Of a stretch of DNA of 11,548 bases, positions 1 through 7,001 are shown in pieces. A model generated the notes under the pieces. That model saw nothing but the letters and a program-made list of their open reading frames with translations. It was not told where the DNA came from and did not search any database. Source of the stretch: Bacteroidota bacterium (lineage in GTDB: Bacteria; Bacteroidota; Bacteroidia; Flavobacteriales_F; PHOS-HE28); NCBI GenBank assembly GCA_023430325.1, contig JAEZAU010000047.1:1-11548 (forward strand), written 5' to 3'. The position numbers and the translations under genes were made by a program. Position 1 is the stretch's first letter. Each line of letters opens with the position of its first letter.

Positions 1-7
1 CATCAAG

Positions 8-259
8 ATGGTGATAAATAATATCGGAAAAGCTGTGCTGATCATTTTCACCGTCAACCTCATCCTCTTCCTCATCACGTTCTGGCTCACAGACAGGTCC
101 GGCGACTGGGGCTGGGGCTTCAAACACGGGATCTTCTCGGTGAACGGCGAACAGATCGGTCTATCATTCAGCTCAATGACCACCCGTGTTCTGTTGGCGA
201 TCATGTTCCTGTCATTCACGCTGAGCGATCTGCGGCGCCTCGATCGCAAGGGATCTTAA
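8..259 (+). CDS. Small two-helix membrane protein, possibly 5'-truncated
   Basis: I do not recognise this 83-residue protein. It has two hydrophobic stretches, roughly residues 9-27 (rich in I, L, F and V) and 58-72, joined by a polar, aromatic loop containing DWGWGF. It ends in a basic tail (RRLDRKGS). This pattern suggests a small integral inner-membrane protein with two helices. The ATG at 8 is the first one in frame, but the frame stays open to the window edge, so the true start may lie upstream and the protein may be longer. It converges on the ABC ATPase gene, with only 11 bases between the two stop codons. Its own stop codon sits in the loop of the palindromic hairpin at 248-267. No function can be assigned; the coding call rests on the clean hydrophobic pattern and on fitting tightly against the next gene. 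Confidence 0.6.
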   Translation: MVINNIGKAVLIIFTVNLILFLITFWLTDRSGDWGWGFKHGIFSVNGEQIGLSFSSMTTRVLLAIMFLSFTLSDLRRLDRKGS

Positions 260-267
260 GATCCTTT
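248..267. terminator. Palindromic hairpin between convergent genes, likely bidirectional terminator
   Basis: The 14 bases at 251-264 (GGATCTTAAGATCC) form a perfect palindrome. A G-T wobble and two A-T pairs extend it to 248-267. As RNA it gives an eight-pair stem with the loop UUAA. It lies between the stop codons of two convergent genes, and the TAA of the upstream gene is in the loop. The T-rich tail is short (CCTTTCATT on +, weaker on -), so termination strength is uncertain. Confidence 0.45.
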
Positions 268-270
268 CAT

Positions 271-1011
271 TCACCGCGCAAACAGAAGGTCCACGTCTCC
301 GAACGCGCGTTGCAGAACGCCATCGTTCCGGGCCTGATCAGGTGTTCCGGCCCACAGCTTCCCTTCATGCACGATCATGATCCGATCACTGATAGCCAAC
401 GCCGTTTGCAGATCGTGCGTAGAGATCAATGCCGTCTTCTTCATGCGGTGTACGATCTCCTTCAAAAGCCGCATGATCTTCACGCGGTTCACCAGATCCA
501 GGAATGCCGTTGGTTCATCGAGAAGCATCAACGGAGTATCCTGTGCCAGCGCACGCGCGATCATCACTTTTTGCAGTTCACCATCACTTAGTGAAAGGAT
601 CGATCGGGAAGCGAATGATCTTGTTTCCGTGGCTGCCATCGCTTCCTCCACTTTCCGCAGATCTTCGGCCTTCATCCTTCCCAAATGATCGGTCCACGGC
701 TGGCGGCCCAAAGAGATCAGCGTATACACATCCAACAAGCCGACACGCGGTCTTCCAGTGAGCACCACACTGATCAGCCGCGCACGTTCAGCAGATGACA
801 TGTCCATCACCGATCGGTCTTCGATCCGAACATCGCCCGCAAGTGCAGGTTGCAGGCCGGCGATCGTACGCATGAGCGTTGATTTCCCCGACCCGTTCAA
901 CCCGATCAACGAAACAAGTTCTCCACGTCGCAGATCGAAGTGCAGCGCTTCAAGCACCGCCTTTTTCGAATAACCCACGGTAAGGTCCGAAGCATTGAGC
1001 AGGCTCTCCAT
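271..1011 (-). CDS. ABC transporter ATP-binding protein, FecE/BtuD-like (iron-siderophore, haem or cobalamin uptake)
   Basis: This is the cytoplasmic ATPase of a binding-protein-dependent importer, energising the permease encoded just upstream. The 246-residue length suits the family. Visible motifs are Walker A GLNGSGKST (37-45), signature LSDGE (141-145), Walker B LMLLDE (161-166), D-loop AFLD (169-172) and the switch histidine H199 in ISTHD. The LSDGE variant in place of LSGGQ is one I associate with Bacteroidota iron importers. The usual Q-loop glutamine is not evident: the region reads VVLT at 82-85. I chose the ATG at 1011 because the family match begins there (MESLLNASDLTVGYS) and because the permease stop and this start share bases as TGATG. 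The frame stays open upstream to 1308, but those 99 extra residues lie inside the permease gene and resemble nothing. The substrate cannot be read from the sequence. Confidence 0.93.
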   Translation of the reverse strand: MESLLNASDLTVGYSKKAVLEALHFDLRRGELVSLIGLNGSGKSTLMRTIAGLQPALAGDVRIEDRSVMDMSSAERARLISVVLTGRPRVGLLDVYTLISLGRQPWTDHLGRMKAEDLRKVEEAMAATETRSFASRSILSLSDGELQKVMIARALAQDTPLMLLDEPTAFLDLVNRVKIMRLLKEIVHRMKKTALISTHDLQTALAISDRIMIVHEGKLWAGTPDQARNDGVLQRAFGDVDLLFAR

Positions 1012-2024
1012 CACGCGTGCGCCCATCGTTTGCCGCTCAACAACACCCACGCCACCACCGGCGCTCCGAGCAATGAGGTCACCGCATTCAACGGGATCTG
1101 CGCCCCCGATCCGGGTAGTTTCATGATCAGATCGCACGCAAGAGCGAGCACCGCTCCGCAAGCGATCGTCGCCGGCATCAGTCGTGAATGATCGCTGGTG
1201 CGAAAAAGTCCGCGAGCGACATGTGGCGTGGCAAGACCAAGGAACGCGATCGGCCCGCAAAAGGCGGTGATGGTGCCAGCAAGGATCCCCGTGATCCACA
1301 TGATCCACGTTCTTGTTCGCGGAACATTCACGCCAACAGTGGTGGCGTGATCATCACCGAGCAGCAGGGCGTTCAGCGGTTTCATCAATATTACAGCACC
1401 AATAAGAGCGATGGACACGGGCACCACCAGCCAACCCAGCTGCCCATCGGTGACATTCGAGAACGTTCCCATTCCCCAAAGGACGAACCCTTTCAAAGCG
1501 CTTGCTGCACTTGCAACCTGCAGAACACTTATCACGGCCGAACAGAGATAACCGATCATCAGCCCGATGATCAGCAGGGTGATCCCATCGCCCACGCGCC
1601 GATCCGCGATCTGGATCAACAGCAGTACCGCCATTGCTCCGGCCAATGAGGCCATGATGATGGTGACATCCGCTGGCCAGGGGAACATCGACCATACCGG
1701 CGCTGCCAGAGTTACGAGGGCAACGCCGAGGCTGGCTCCCGAACTGATACCGAGAACAGAAGGTCCTGCAAGAGGATTCCTGAACAATGTCTGCATCAAC
1801 AAGCCGCTTGCCGCCAGTCCCGATCCAGCGATCAATGCGGTGACCGCCTGTGGAAACCTGATCCGCCGGATGATCTCTGCATTCTCATATGAACCATCAC
1901 CCACCAACGCGTTCAATACAGTGCTGAAAGGCACCTTCACCGATCCCACGAACAGATCGGCAAGAAATAGAAGAATGCCCGCGATGATCAGCAGCAGGAA
2001 AGGCCAGATCGGGCGGGCAGACAT
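1011..2024 (-). CDS. FecCD-family ABC transporter permease (iron-siderophore, haem or cobalamin uptake)
   Basis: A 337-residue polytopic inner-membrane protein of the BtuC/FhuB/FecCD family, which forms the channel of iron-chelate and vitamin B12 importers. Hydrophobic helices run through its whole length. Family hallmarks are the helix-2 region RIRFPQAVTALIAGSG followed by QTLFRNPLAGPSVLGISSGA (from residue 78), the GPIAFLGLATPH motif (about 257-268), and the C-terminal IPLNAVTSLLGAPV (about 310-323), close to family consensus. Length is normal. The stop overlaps the ATPase start as TGATG, indicating an operon with translational coupling. No periplasmic binding protein or TonB-dependent receptor gene is adjacent, so the partner must be encoded elsewhere. 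A promoter-like TAAGTTCG lies four bases before the ATG. The pruA gene upstream is divergent, with 62 bases between the two starts. Confidence 0.95.
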   Translation of the reverse strand: MSARPIWPFLLLIIAGILLFLADLFVGSVKVPFSTVLNALVGDGSYENAEIIRRIRFPQAVTALIAGSGLAASGLLMQTLFRNPLAGPSVLGISSGASLGVALVTLAAPVWSMFPWPADVTIIMASLAGAMAVLLLIQIADRRVGDGITLLIIGLMIGYLCSAVISVLQVASAASALKGFVLWGMGTFSNVTDGQLGWLVVPVSIALIGAVILMKPLNALLLGDDHATTVGVNVPRTRTWIMWITGILAGTITAFCGPIAFLGLATPHVARGLFRTSDHSRLMPATIACGAVLALACDLIMKLPGSGAQIPLNAVTSLLGAPVVAWVLLSGKRWAHA

Positions 2025-2028
2025 GGCG

Positions 2029-2036
2029 CGAACTTA
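2029..2036 (-). promoter_or_regulatory. Promoter -7-like box for the FecCD operon
   Basis: Read on the minus strand this is TAAGTTCG, one mismatch from the Bacteroidota -7 consensus TAnnTTTG. The spacer CGCC separates it from the ATG at 2024. Four bases is about the usual distance from this box to a transcription start, so the transcript could begin at or beside the start codon. I see no TTG -33 element at the expected distance. Confidence 0.4.
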
Positions 2037-2056
2037 GAGGATCGCCGCAACGCCGG

Positions 2057-2064
2057 TATCTTTG
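2057..2064 (+). promoter_or_regulatory. Promoter -7 box for pruA
   Basis: TATCTTTG matches the Bacteroidota housekeeping sigma factor -7 consensus TAnnTTTG exactly. It lies 22 bases before the pruA ATG in the short divergent intergenic region, giving a predicted leader of about 15-19 bases. No clear TTG -33 element is visible at the usual distance. The region between box and ATG is A/T-rich and lacks a Shine-Dalgarno sequence, as is usual in this phylum. Confidence 0.6.
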
Positions 2065-2086
2065 CACACCAATTTTCGATCTTGAT

Positions 2087-3715
2087 ATGAGCGACGCCTT
2101 CTTCCATTCCCCGGCCCCGATCAATGAGCCTGTGAAGACCTATGCACCGGGAACTCCCGAACGTGAGCAATTGATCGCCGAATACGATCGGCTCATGGGG
2201 ATGGAACGCGAACTGCCGATGTGGATCGGTGGAAAGCCAGTGGAAACAAGGGATCGCCGCGCCGCACGACCACCACATGAACACGAACATGTTCTCGGCC
2301 ACGCGCACTTTGGCGACAAAAAGCACGTGAAGCAGGCGATCGACGCGGCATTGAAGGCCAAGCCTGAATGGGAGATGATGCGTTGGGAAGATCGCGCAGC
2401 CGTTTTCCTTAAAGCAGCGGATCTGATCGCCGGTCCCTATCGCGCAACCATCAATGCGGCCACCATGCTTGGCCAGGGAAAGAACGCATACCAGGCGGAG
2501 ATCGATGCGGCGTGTGAATTCGCGGACTTTCTGCGGTTCAATGTGCAGTACATGCAACAGATCTACCGCGATCAGCCCTTCAGTCCGGCGGGCATGTGGA
2601 ACCGCGTGGAATACCGGCCGCTGGAGGGTTTCGTCTTCGCGTTGACGCCGTTCAATTTCACCGCGATCGCCGGAAATCTGCCGAGCGCACCGGCCATGCT
2701 GGGCAACGTTGCCATATGGAAACCTGCGGATACGCAGATCTACAGCGCGCAGGTGATCATGGACATCTTCCGCAAGGCTGGATTGCCGGATGGTGTGATC
2801 AACCTGATCCATGTGGAAGGAAGTGATGCGGGTGATGTGATATTCAAGCACAACGAATTCGCCGGATTGCATTTCACCGGAAGCACGGGTGTGTTCAAGA
2901 TGCTCTGGAAGACGATCGGAGAGAATCTAGATCATTACAGGAGCTATCCGAGGATCGTGGGGGAAACAGGTGGCAAGGATTTCGTGGTGGCGCACAGGAG
3001 TGCCGATCCAAAGGAAGTGGCCACGGCGTTGAGCCGCGGTGCCTTCGAGTATCAGGGACAGAAGTGCAGCGCCGCCAGCCGCGCATATATACCCGCCAAC
3101 ATTTGGGAAGAGGTGAAGAAGGAATTGCTGGAAGATCTTGCCAGTTTCAAGATGGGATCGTCGCGCGACTTCTCCAACTTCGTCAATGCCGTGATCGATG
3201 AACGCGCGTTCAAGAAGATCAGCGGTTATGTGGATGGTTTTGCCAAGGCCGGAAAAGATGTGGAAGTGATCGCAGGCGGCAAGTACGATAGCAGCGAAGG
3301 CTGGTTCATAGAACCTACAGTTGCGGTAGCGAAAGATCCGAGCTATACGACCATGTGCGAAGAGATCTTCGGGCCGGTGCTCACCATATACGTGTATGAC
3401 GAGAACAAGTGGGAAGAAACGCTGAAGACCGTCGATGCAACGAGTCCGTATGCGCTCACCGGAGCCATCATTTCCACCGATCGGAACGCGATCGTACAGG
3501 CATCGAACATCCTTCGCAACAGCGCCGGAAATCTGTACATCAACGATAAACCGACAGGCGCTGTCGTTGGCCAGCAACCTTTCGGCGGCGCTCGCGGCAG
3601 TGGTACCAATGACAAGGCCGGCAGCTACATGAACATGATCCGTTGGGTGAGTCCACGCACGATCAAGGAGACCTTCGTGCCGCCGACCGATCACCGGTAC
3701 CCGTTCATGGGTTGA
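2087..3715 (+). CDS. pruA: L-glutamate gamma-semialdehyde dehydrogenase (delta-1-pyrroline-5-carboxylate dehydrogenase)
   Basis: This cytoplasmic NAD-dependent enzyme performs the second step of proline catabolism, oxidising glutamate semialdehyde (in equilibrium with pyrroline-5-carboxylate) to glutamate. The 542-residue sequence is a full-length stand-alone aldehyde dehydrogenase of the ALDH4A1-like type, not the bifunctional PutA. Visible motifs are TPFNF (187-191, oxyanion-hole asparagine N190), WKPAD with K212, the nucleotide-binding FTGST (263-267), ETGGKDF with the general base E293, GQKCSAASR with the catalytic cysteine C327, the EEIFGPVL segment, and the family-typical C-terminal PFGGARGSGTNDK. 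The start at 2087 gives the expected N-terminus and follows a consensus promoter box. No proline dehydrogenase gene is adjacent in the window. A terminator hairpin follows 15 bases after the stop, inside the 3' end of the convergent DinB-like gene. Confidence 0.96.
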   Translation: MSDAFFHSPAPINEPVKTYAPGTPEREQLIAEYDRLMGMERELPMWIGGKPVETRDRRAARPPHEHEHVLGHAHFGDKKHVKQAIDAALKAKPEWEMMRWEDRAAVFLKAADLIAGPYRATINAATMLGQGKNAYQAEIDAACEFADFLRFNVQYMQQIYRDQPFSPAGMWNRVEYRPLEGFVFALTPFNFTAIAGNLPSAPAMLGNVAIWKPADTQIYSAQVIMDIFRKAGLPDGVINLIHVEGSDAGDVIFKHNEFAGLHFTGSTGVFKMLWKTIGENLDHYRSYPRIVGETGGKDFVVAHRSADPKEVATALSRGAFEYQGQKCSAASRAYIPANIWEEVKKELLEDLASFKMGSSRDFSNFVNAVIDERAFKKISGYVDGFAKAGKDVEVIAGGKYDSSEGWFIEPTVAVAKDPSYTTMCEEIFGPVLTIYVYDENKWEETLKTVDATSPYALTGAIISTDRNAIVQASNILRNSAGNLYINDKPTGAVVGQQPFGGARGSGTNDKAGSYMNMIRWVSPRTIKETFVPPTDHRYPFMG

Positions 3716-3721
3716 TGTGAA

Positions 3722-4201
3722 CTAGGAACTGCTGCGATCGTTACGCAGCAATTTCTTTAGGATCACGATCTGCCCCAAGTGATAATGCGTGTGCTCGATG
3801 AGTCCGAGGATGTTGCGGTGATAAGTGCCGTACTTAGGATCGGTGAAGGCTTCGGCCAACCTATGCTCCGGTAACTTCTCGATCTCAGCGGCGAGATCTT
3901 CCGCATCGTTGAAGCATTTTGTGAGGAACTCATTCCATTCCAGCTCCGATCCGATCATTGGGTGATCGAAGCTGAACTTGTCGTGTGCATCCAGTACTCC
4001 TCCTTTCAATACCTGTAATTGCGTTCGTACGTAATAATGGATGTGGTAGGCAAGTTTCACGATCGTGTTGAAGGACGGGATCGGCGCAGTGGCTTCCTCA
4101 TAGGTCACATCCGCGAGTTGCTCCTTGAGATCCACACTGGTCCAGTTGCCACCGAAATGGACATCGCGAAGATGTTTGGCCAGGAGTTGAGGAGTGGTCA
4201 T
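3722..4201 (-). CDS. DinB/YfiT-fold putative metal-dependent protein
   Basis: A 159-residue cytoplasmic protein of the DinB superfamily, a four-helix bundle that usually binds a divalent metal through three histidines. Candidate ligands are H53 or H55 (in LAYHIHYY) and the H137-x3-H141 pair in HTHYHLGQIVILKK, matching the family's helix-2 and helix-4 positions. Known members include thiol S-transferases such as the bacillithiol transferase BstA/YfiT, and mycothiol-dependent enzymes; the reaction here is unknown. The MTTPQLLAKHL start at 4201 is preferred because that opening looks family-typical and it lies one base after the stop of the upstream NamZ-like gene (TGA-G-ATG). Two in-frame ATGs at 4222 and 4219 would overlap that gene. 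The pair therefore looks cotranscribed and coupled. Its last codons overlap the pruA terminator on the opposite strand. Confidence 0.88.
   Translation of the reverse strand: MTTPQLLAKHLRDVHFGGNWTSVDLKEQLADVTYEEATAPIPSFNTIVKLAYHIHYYVRTQLQVLKGGVLDAHDKFSFDHPMIGSELEWNEFLTKCFNDAEDLAAEIEKLPEHRLAEAFTDPKYGTYHRNILGLIEHTHYHLGQIVILKKLLRNDRSSS
3730..3758 (+). terminator. Rho-independent terminator of pruA
   Basis: A perfect seven-pair stem (TGCTGCG at 3730-3736 with CGCAGCA at 3744-3750) and a seven-base loop are followed directly by the T-rich tract ATTTCTTT (3751-3758). It begins 15 bases after the pruA stop and lies inside the last codons of the convergent DinB-like gene. On the minus strand the stem is followed by GTTCCT, so it is expected to work only for pruA. 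Confidence 0.65.
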
Positions 4202-4202
4202 C

Positions 4203-5432
4203 TCAACGCGTAAAGTCATCATACAACAGGTACTTCTCCCGGATCTTCTTGAAAGCGTTCAGATCAGCCTGCCATGAGGCGCGGATCTCTTCCGGCTCTT
4301 CGCCTTTGATCACACGTTCCCGCAGATCGATACCACCGGCCAGCTTATCGAAGAAATTATTGAAGAACCCTTTCTTATCCGGTGCTTCGCGATAAAGACC
4401 GATCAACCAGTTAAGCTCGATCTTTCGATCGAGGCGGCTCTGGATCTCTCCATATTCGCTCAGATCGATGCCGGTGCATTGCTTTTCCTTATGCGGTGGA
4501 TCCTGCGCGCCGGGCATGCTCTTGGGTGTGAATTTGAAGTCACCGATCGGGTTGCCGGGATAACCGATGCACTGGAACGGGCGATCGGTACCGCGCCCCA
4601 CGCTCACGATCGTACCTTCGAAAAGACCGAGCGAAGGATAGAGGTAGATCGAGCTCATGTTAGGCAGGTTCGGCGATGGACGTACCGGCAATTCATAATA
4701 CCGATCGTGGGAATAGCCTTCACATTTGATCACCTGCAGATCGCACTTCAAGCCATTCTTCAACCAGCCTTCGCCGTTGATCATCTGCGCGTATTCCCCG
4801 ATCGTCATGCCATGCACCAGCGGCACCGGATGCATGCCCACGAAGCTCTTGTGCTCCATCTTCAACACGGGGCCATCCACGTAGAAGCCGTTCGGGTTCG
4901 GGCGATCGAGAACGATCACTCCCTTTCCATTCTCAGCTGCGGCTTCCATCACGTAATGCAGCGTGCTGATGTACGTATAGAAACGCACTCCAACGTCCTG
5001 GATGTCGAATAATAACAGATCCACATCGGCCACCTGAGCCGTCGTAGGTTTTTTGTTGCTGCCGTAAAGCGATACGATCGAAAGTCCCGTGCGCCTGTCC
5101 TTCTCATCTTTCACATGCGCACCTGCATCAGCCTCGCCACGGAAACCGTGTTCCGGCGCGAACACTTTCATCACGTTCACCTTCAATGACATTAGAGAAT
5201 CCACAAGATGTACTTCGCCGATCATGCCGGTCTGGTTCGTCACCCCCGCAACGCGCTTGTCCTTCAATAGGGGCAGCCATTTTTCCGTCAGTTCCGCGGT
5301 CACCTTTATCGGCAACGGTTCCTTGTTCACCACAACGGTCTGCGCATTGCCGCAGGAAGCCAGTGCCAGGCACAACACGAGTATCTTCGCCTGCCGCCAT
5401 CCACCGAAGCTTTTGGCCTTTCCGCATTTCAT
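4203..5432 (-). CDS. NamZ-like (DUF1343, GH171) exo-beta-N-acetylmuramidase lipoprotein
   Basis: This matches the DUF1343/YbbC family, whose characterised members (Bacillus subtilis and Tannerella forsythia NamZ) remove N-acetylmuramic acid from the non-reducing ends of peptidoglycan fragments, a wall-recycling step. From the ATG at 5432 the product has 409 residues. It opens with a basic N-terminus, a hydrophobic segment and the lipobox LASC (24-27), so it should be a lipoprotein anchored at C27. Family landmarks are the acidic motif APEHGFRGE (92-100, likely active-site glutamate in EHG), FDIQDVGVRFYTY (142-154), DRPNP (176-180), FEGT (271-274) and GRGTDRPF (280-287). The frame is open to 5537, but the extra residues lie inside the divergent permease gene and lack a signal. 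The 5' end overlaps the start of that permease by about 20 bases. The DinB-like gene follows after one base. Confidence 0.9.
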   Translation of the reverse strand: MKCGKAKSFGGWRQAKILVLCLALASCGNAQTVVVNKEPLPIKVTAELTEKWLPLLKDKRVAGVTNQTGMIGEVHLVDSLMSLKVNVMKVFAPEHGFRGEADAGAHVKDEKDRRTGLSIVSLYGSNKKPTTAQVADVDLLLFDIQDVGVRFYTYISTLHYVMEAAAENGKGVIVLDRPNPNGFYVDGPVLKMEHKSFVGMHPVPLVHGMTIGEYAQMINGEGWLKNGLKCDLQVIKCEGYSHDRYYELPVRPSPNLPNMSSIYLYPSLGLFEGTIVSVGRGTDRPFQCIGYPGNPIGDFKFTPKSMPGAQDPPHKEKQCTGIDLSEYGEIQSRLDRKIELNWLIGLYREAPDKKGFFNNFFDKLAGGIDLRERVIKGEEPEEIRASWQADLNAFKKIREKYLLYDDFTR

Positions 5433-6978
5433 CGCAAGACGTCTCGCACGCCACACGGGCGATACAGGCTTTTCAAGACCTATCGTGAACATTGCCATCA
5501 TGGGCATCGTGGTGGGTATGGCGGTGATGATCGTCACCGTGGCGATAACCAGTGGTTTCCAACGTGAAGTGCGGGCGAAAGTAACGGGTGCAGGTGCTCA
5601 TTTCCAGATAACTTCCATTCGCCAGACCGATCCGAAGGAAACGCCGCGTATGGAGATCGACCGGCCTTATTATCCATGGATCGATACGCTGCCGCAGGTG
5701 GCCAATATCCAGATCTATGCCACCAAACCCGGCATCATTGAAACAGCGGGCGACATACAGGGTGTGGTGGTGAAAGGGATCGGCAGGGATTTCGACCAGA
5801 CCTTTTTGAAGGAGCATCTGGTTGAAGGTCGCCTGCCGGCGATCGGCGATACCACCAACCCGATCGATGTGCTGCTCTCACGCTTTCTCGGCCGGCGGTT
5901 GGATATCGCTGTGGACGATACGGTCACCATCTATCTGATCCGTGGCCGCGAGGATATCCGTCCCAGAAGATTTCATGTCTGCGGTTTCTATGAGACCGGT
6001 CTTGAACAGATGGATCATCAATTGGTCTATGTGGACATCGATCATCTGCAGCGTTTTTCACTTTGGGGCTTGAAGGCCGAGATCCAGGTGCATGATTCGG
6101 TGATCGATGGCATTCCGCATGTCGGGCTTGAAGGACTTGCTTTCGGCGGAATGCGGATGTTCAAATTCCATTGGCCTGAATTACGCAAAGAGGATAAAGG
6201 CCCCTATTGGATCCCGCTCCATCAACTCGACCTGCCAGCATACGATACACTGAGGCTCATCGTGACCGACATCGATCGGACCATACCGGATACGGCCTGG
6301 GTGAGCATCCGATCGAAACTGCCCGAGATACGTTCTACGGGAGCGCCGCAGCCGGTCGAAATGCCGCCGCTCACCATTACGCGCGGCGGTTCCGGCGGCA
6401 GCTACAATAGGTACACCGGTGGTTTCGAGATCCTGCTGCATGACCTCGCCGATCTTGATGAAATGGAAGAGGTCATCTACAACAACTACATCGAGCTCGG
6501 TGAGCGCGCGCTCAGCGTAAAGGAACGTTTCCCGGAGATCTTCGCATGGCTTGAATTGCTGGATACCAACGTGTGGGTGGTCATCATCCTCATGGTCATC
6601 GTCGCCATCATCAACATGACCTCCGCGCTGCTCATCATCATCCTTGAACGCACCAACATGATCGGCACGCTCAAAGCGATCGGTGCCACCAACCGCACCA
6701 TCCGCCGCATTTTCCTCATCCAGGCCGCATACATCCTGGGCCTTGGGCTCCTGATCGGCGATCTGCTGGGCATTGGCCTGGCGCTCATTCAAGAACATTT
6801 CGGCCTGGTGAAACTCCCCGTTGAGAGTTATTACGTGGATGCCGTGCCCGTGCATCTCTCATTGGGCCCCATCCTTTTGCTCAACATCGGCACGCTGGCC
6901 ATCTGCCTCATTGCGCTCATTCTGCCCAGCATGCTCGTCACACGCATCTCGCCGGTAAAAGCGATCCGTTTCGCCTGA
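5413..6978 (+). CDS. FtsX/LolC/E-like ABC transporter permease with an extended extracytoplasmic domain
   Basis: A 521-residue inner-membrane permease of the MacB/FtsX/LolCE type. These proteins work with a separate ATPase in lipoprotein release, efflux or cell-wall enzyme control; none is encoded nearby. Helix 1 is about residues 24-46, a large extracytoplasmic domain fills 50-380, and three C-terminal helices are near 386-411, 432-460 and 484-506. The cytoplasmic ERTNMIGTLKAIGATN (412-427) and C-terminal SPVKAIRF are typical. There is no upstream ATG close to the conserved N-terminus. The TTG at 5413 gives MAFPHFIARRLA, fitting the FxIARR opening of relatives; the next in-frame ATG (5500) would remove half of helix 1. 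A segment at about 219-334, between the YETGLE-containing and GGFEIL-containing parts, is longer than I expect for the usual roughly 400-residue members. The frame is open upstream to 5089, but that part is antisense to the NamZ-like gene. Confidence 0.88.
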   Translation: MAFPHFIARRLARHTGDTGFSRPIVNIAIMGIVVGMAVMIVTVAITSGFQREVRAKVTGAGAHFQITSIRQTDPKETPRMEIDRPYYPWIDTLPQVANIQIYATKPGIIETAGDIQGVVVKGIGRDFDQTFLKEHLVEGRLPAIGDTTNPIDVLLSRFLGRRLDIAVDDTVTIYLIRGREDIRPRRFHVCGFYETGLEQMDHQLVYVDIDHLQRFSLWGLKAEIQVHDSVIDGIPHVGLEGLAFGGMRMFKFHWPELRKEDKGPYWIPLHQLDLPAYDTLRLIVTDIDRTIPDTAWVSIRSKLPEIRSTGAPQPVEMPPLTITRGGSGGSYNRYTGGFEILLHDLADLDEMEEVIYNNYIELGERALSVKERFPEIFAWLELLDTNVWVVIILMVIVAIINMTSALLIIILERTNMIGTLKAIGATNRTIRRIFLIQAAYILGLGLLIGDLLGIGLALIQEHFGLVKLPVESYYVDAVPVHLSLGPILLLNIGTLAICLIALILPSMLVTRISPVKAIRFA

Positions 6979-7001
6979 TCCTTTTGGGCGAATTCCTGTC
7001 A

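Noticed and set aside
1012..1308. N-terminal extension of the ABC ATPase frame up to 1308
   Set aside because: It lies wholly inside the permease gene, its translation is rich in H, R and C with no family similarity, and the ATPase homology and TGATG junction fix the start at 1011.
2927..3694. Long minus-strand frame opposite pruA
   Set aside because: It is a shadow of the pruA codons, with no recognisable domain; pruA is fully supported in its own frame.
5089..5412. Upstream extension of the FtsX-like permease frame
   Set aside because: It is antisense to the NamZ-like lipoprotein coding region, and the permease-type sequence begins only at the TTG at 5413.
5433..5537. Upstream extension of the NamZ-like frame
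   Set aside because: It would bury the lipoprotein signal and reach into the first helix of the divergent permease.
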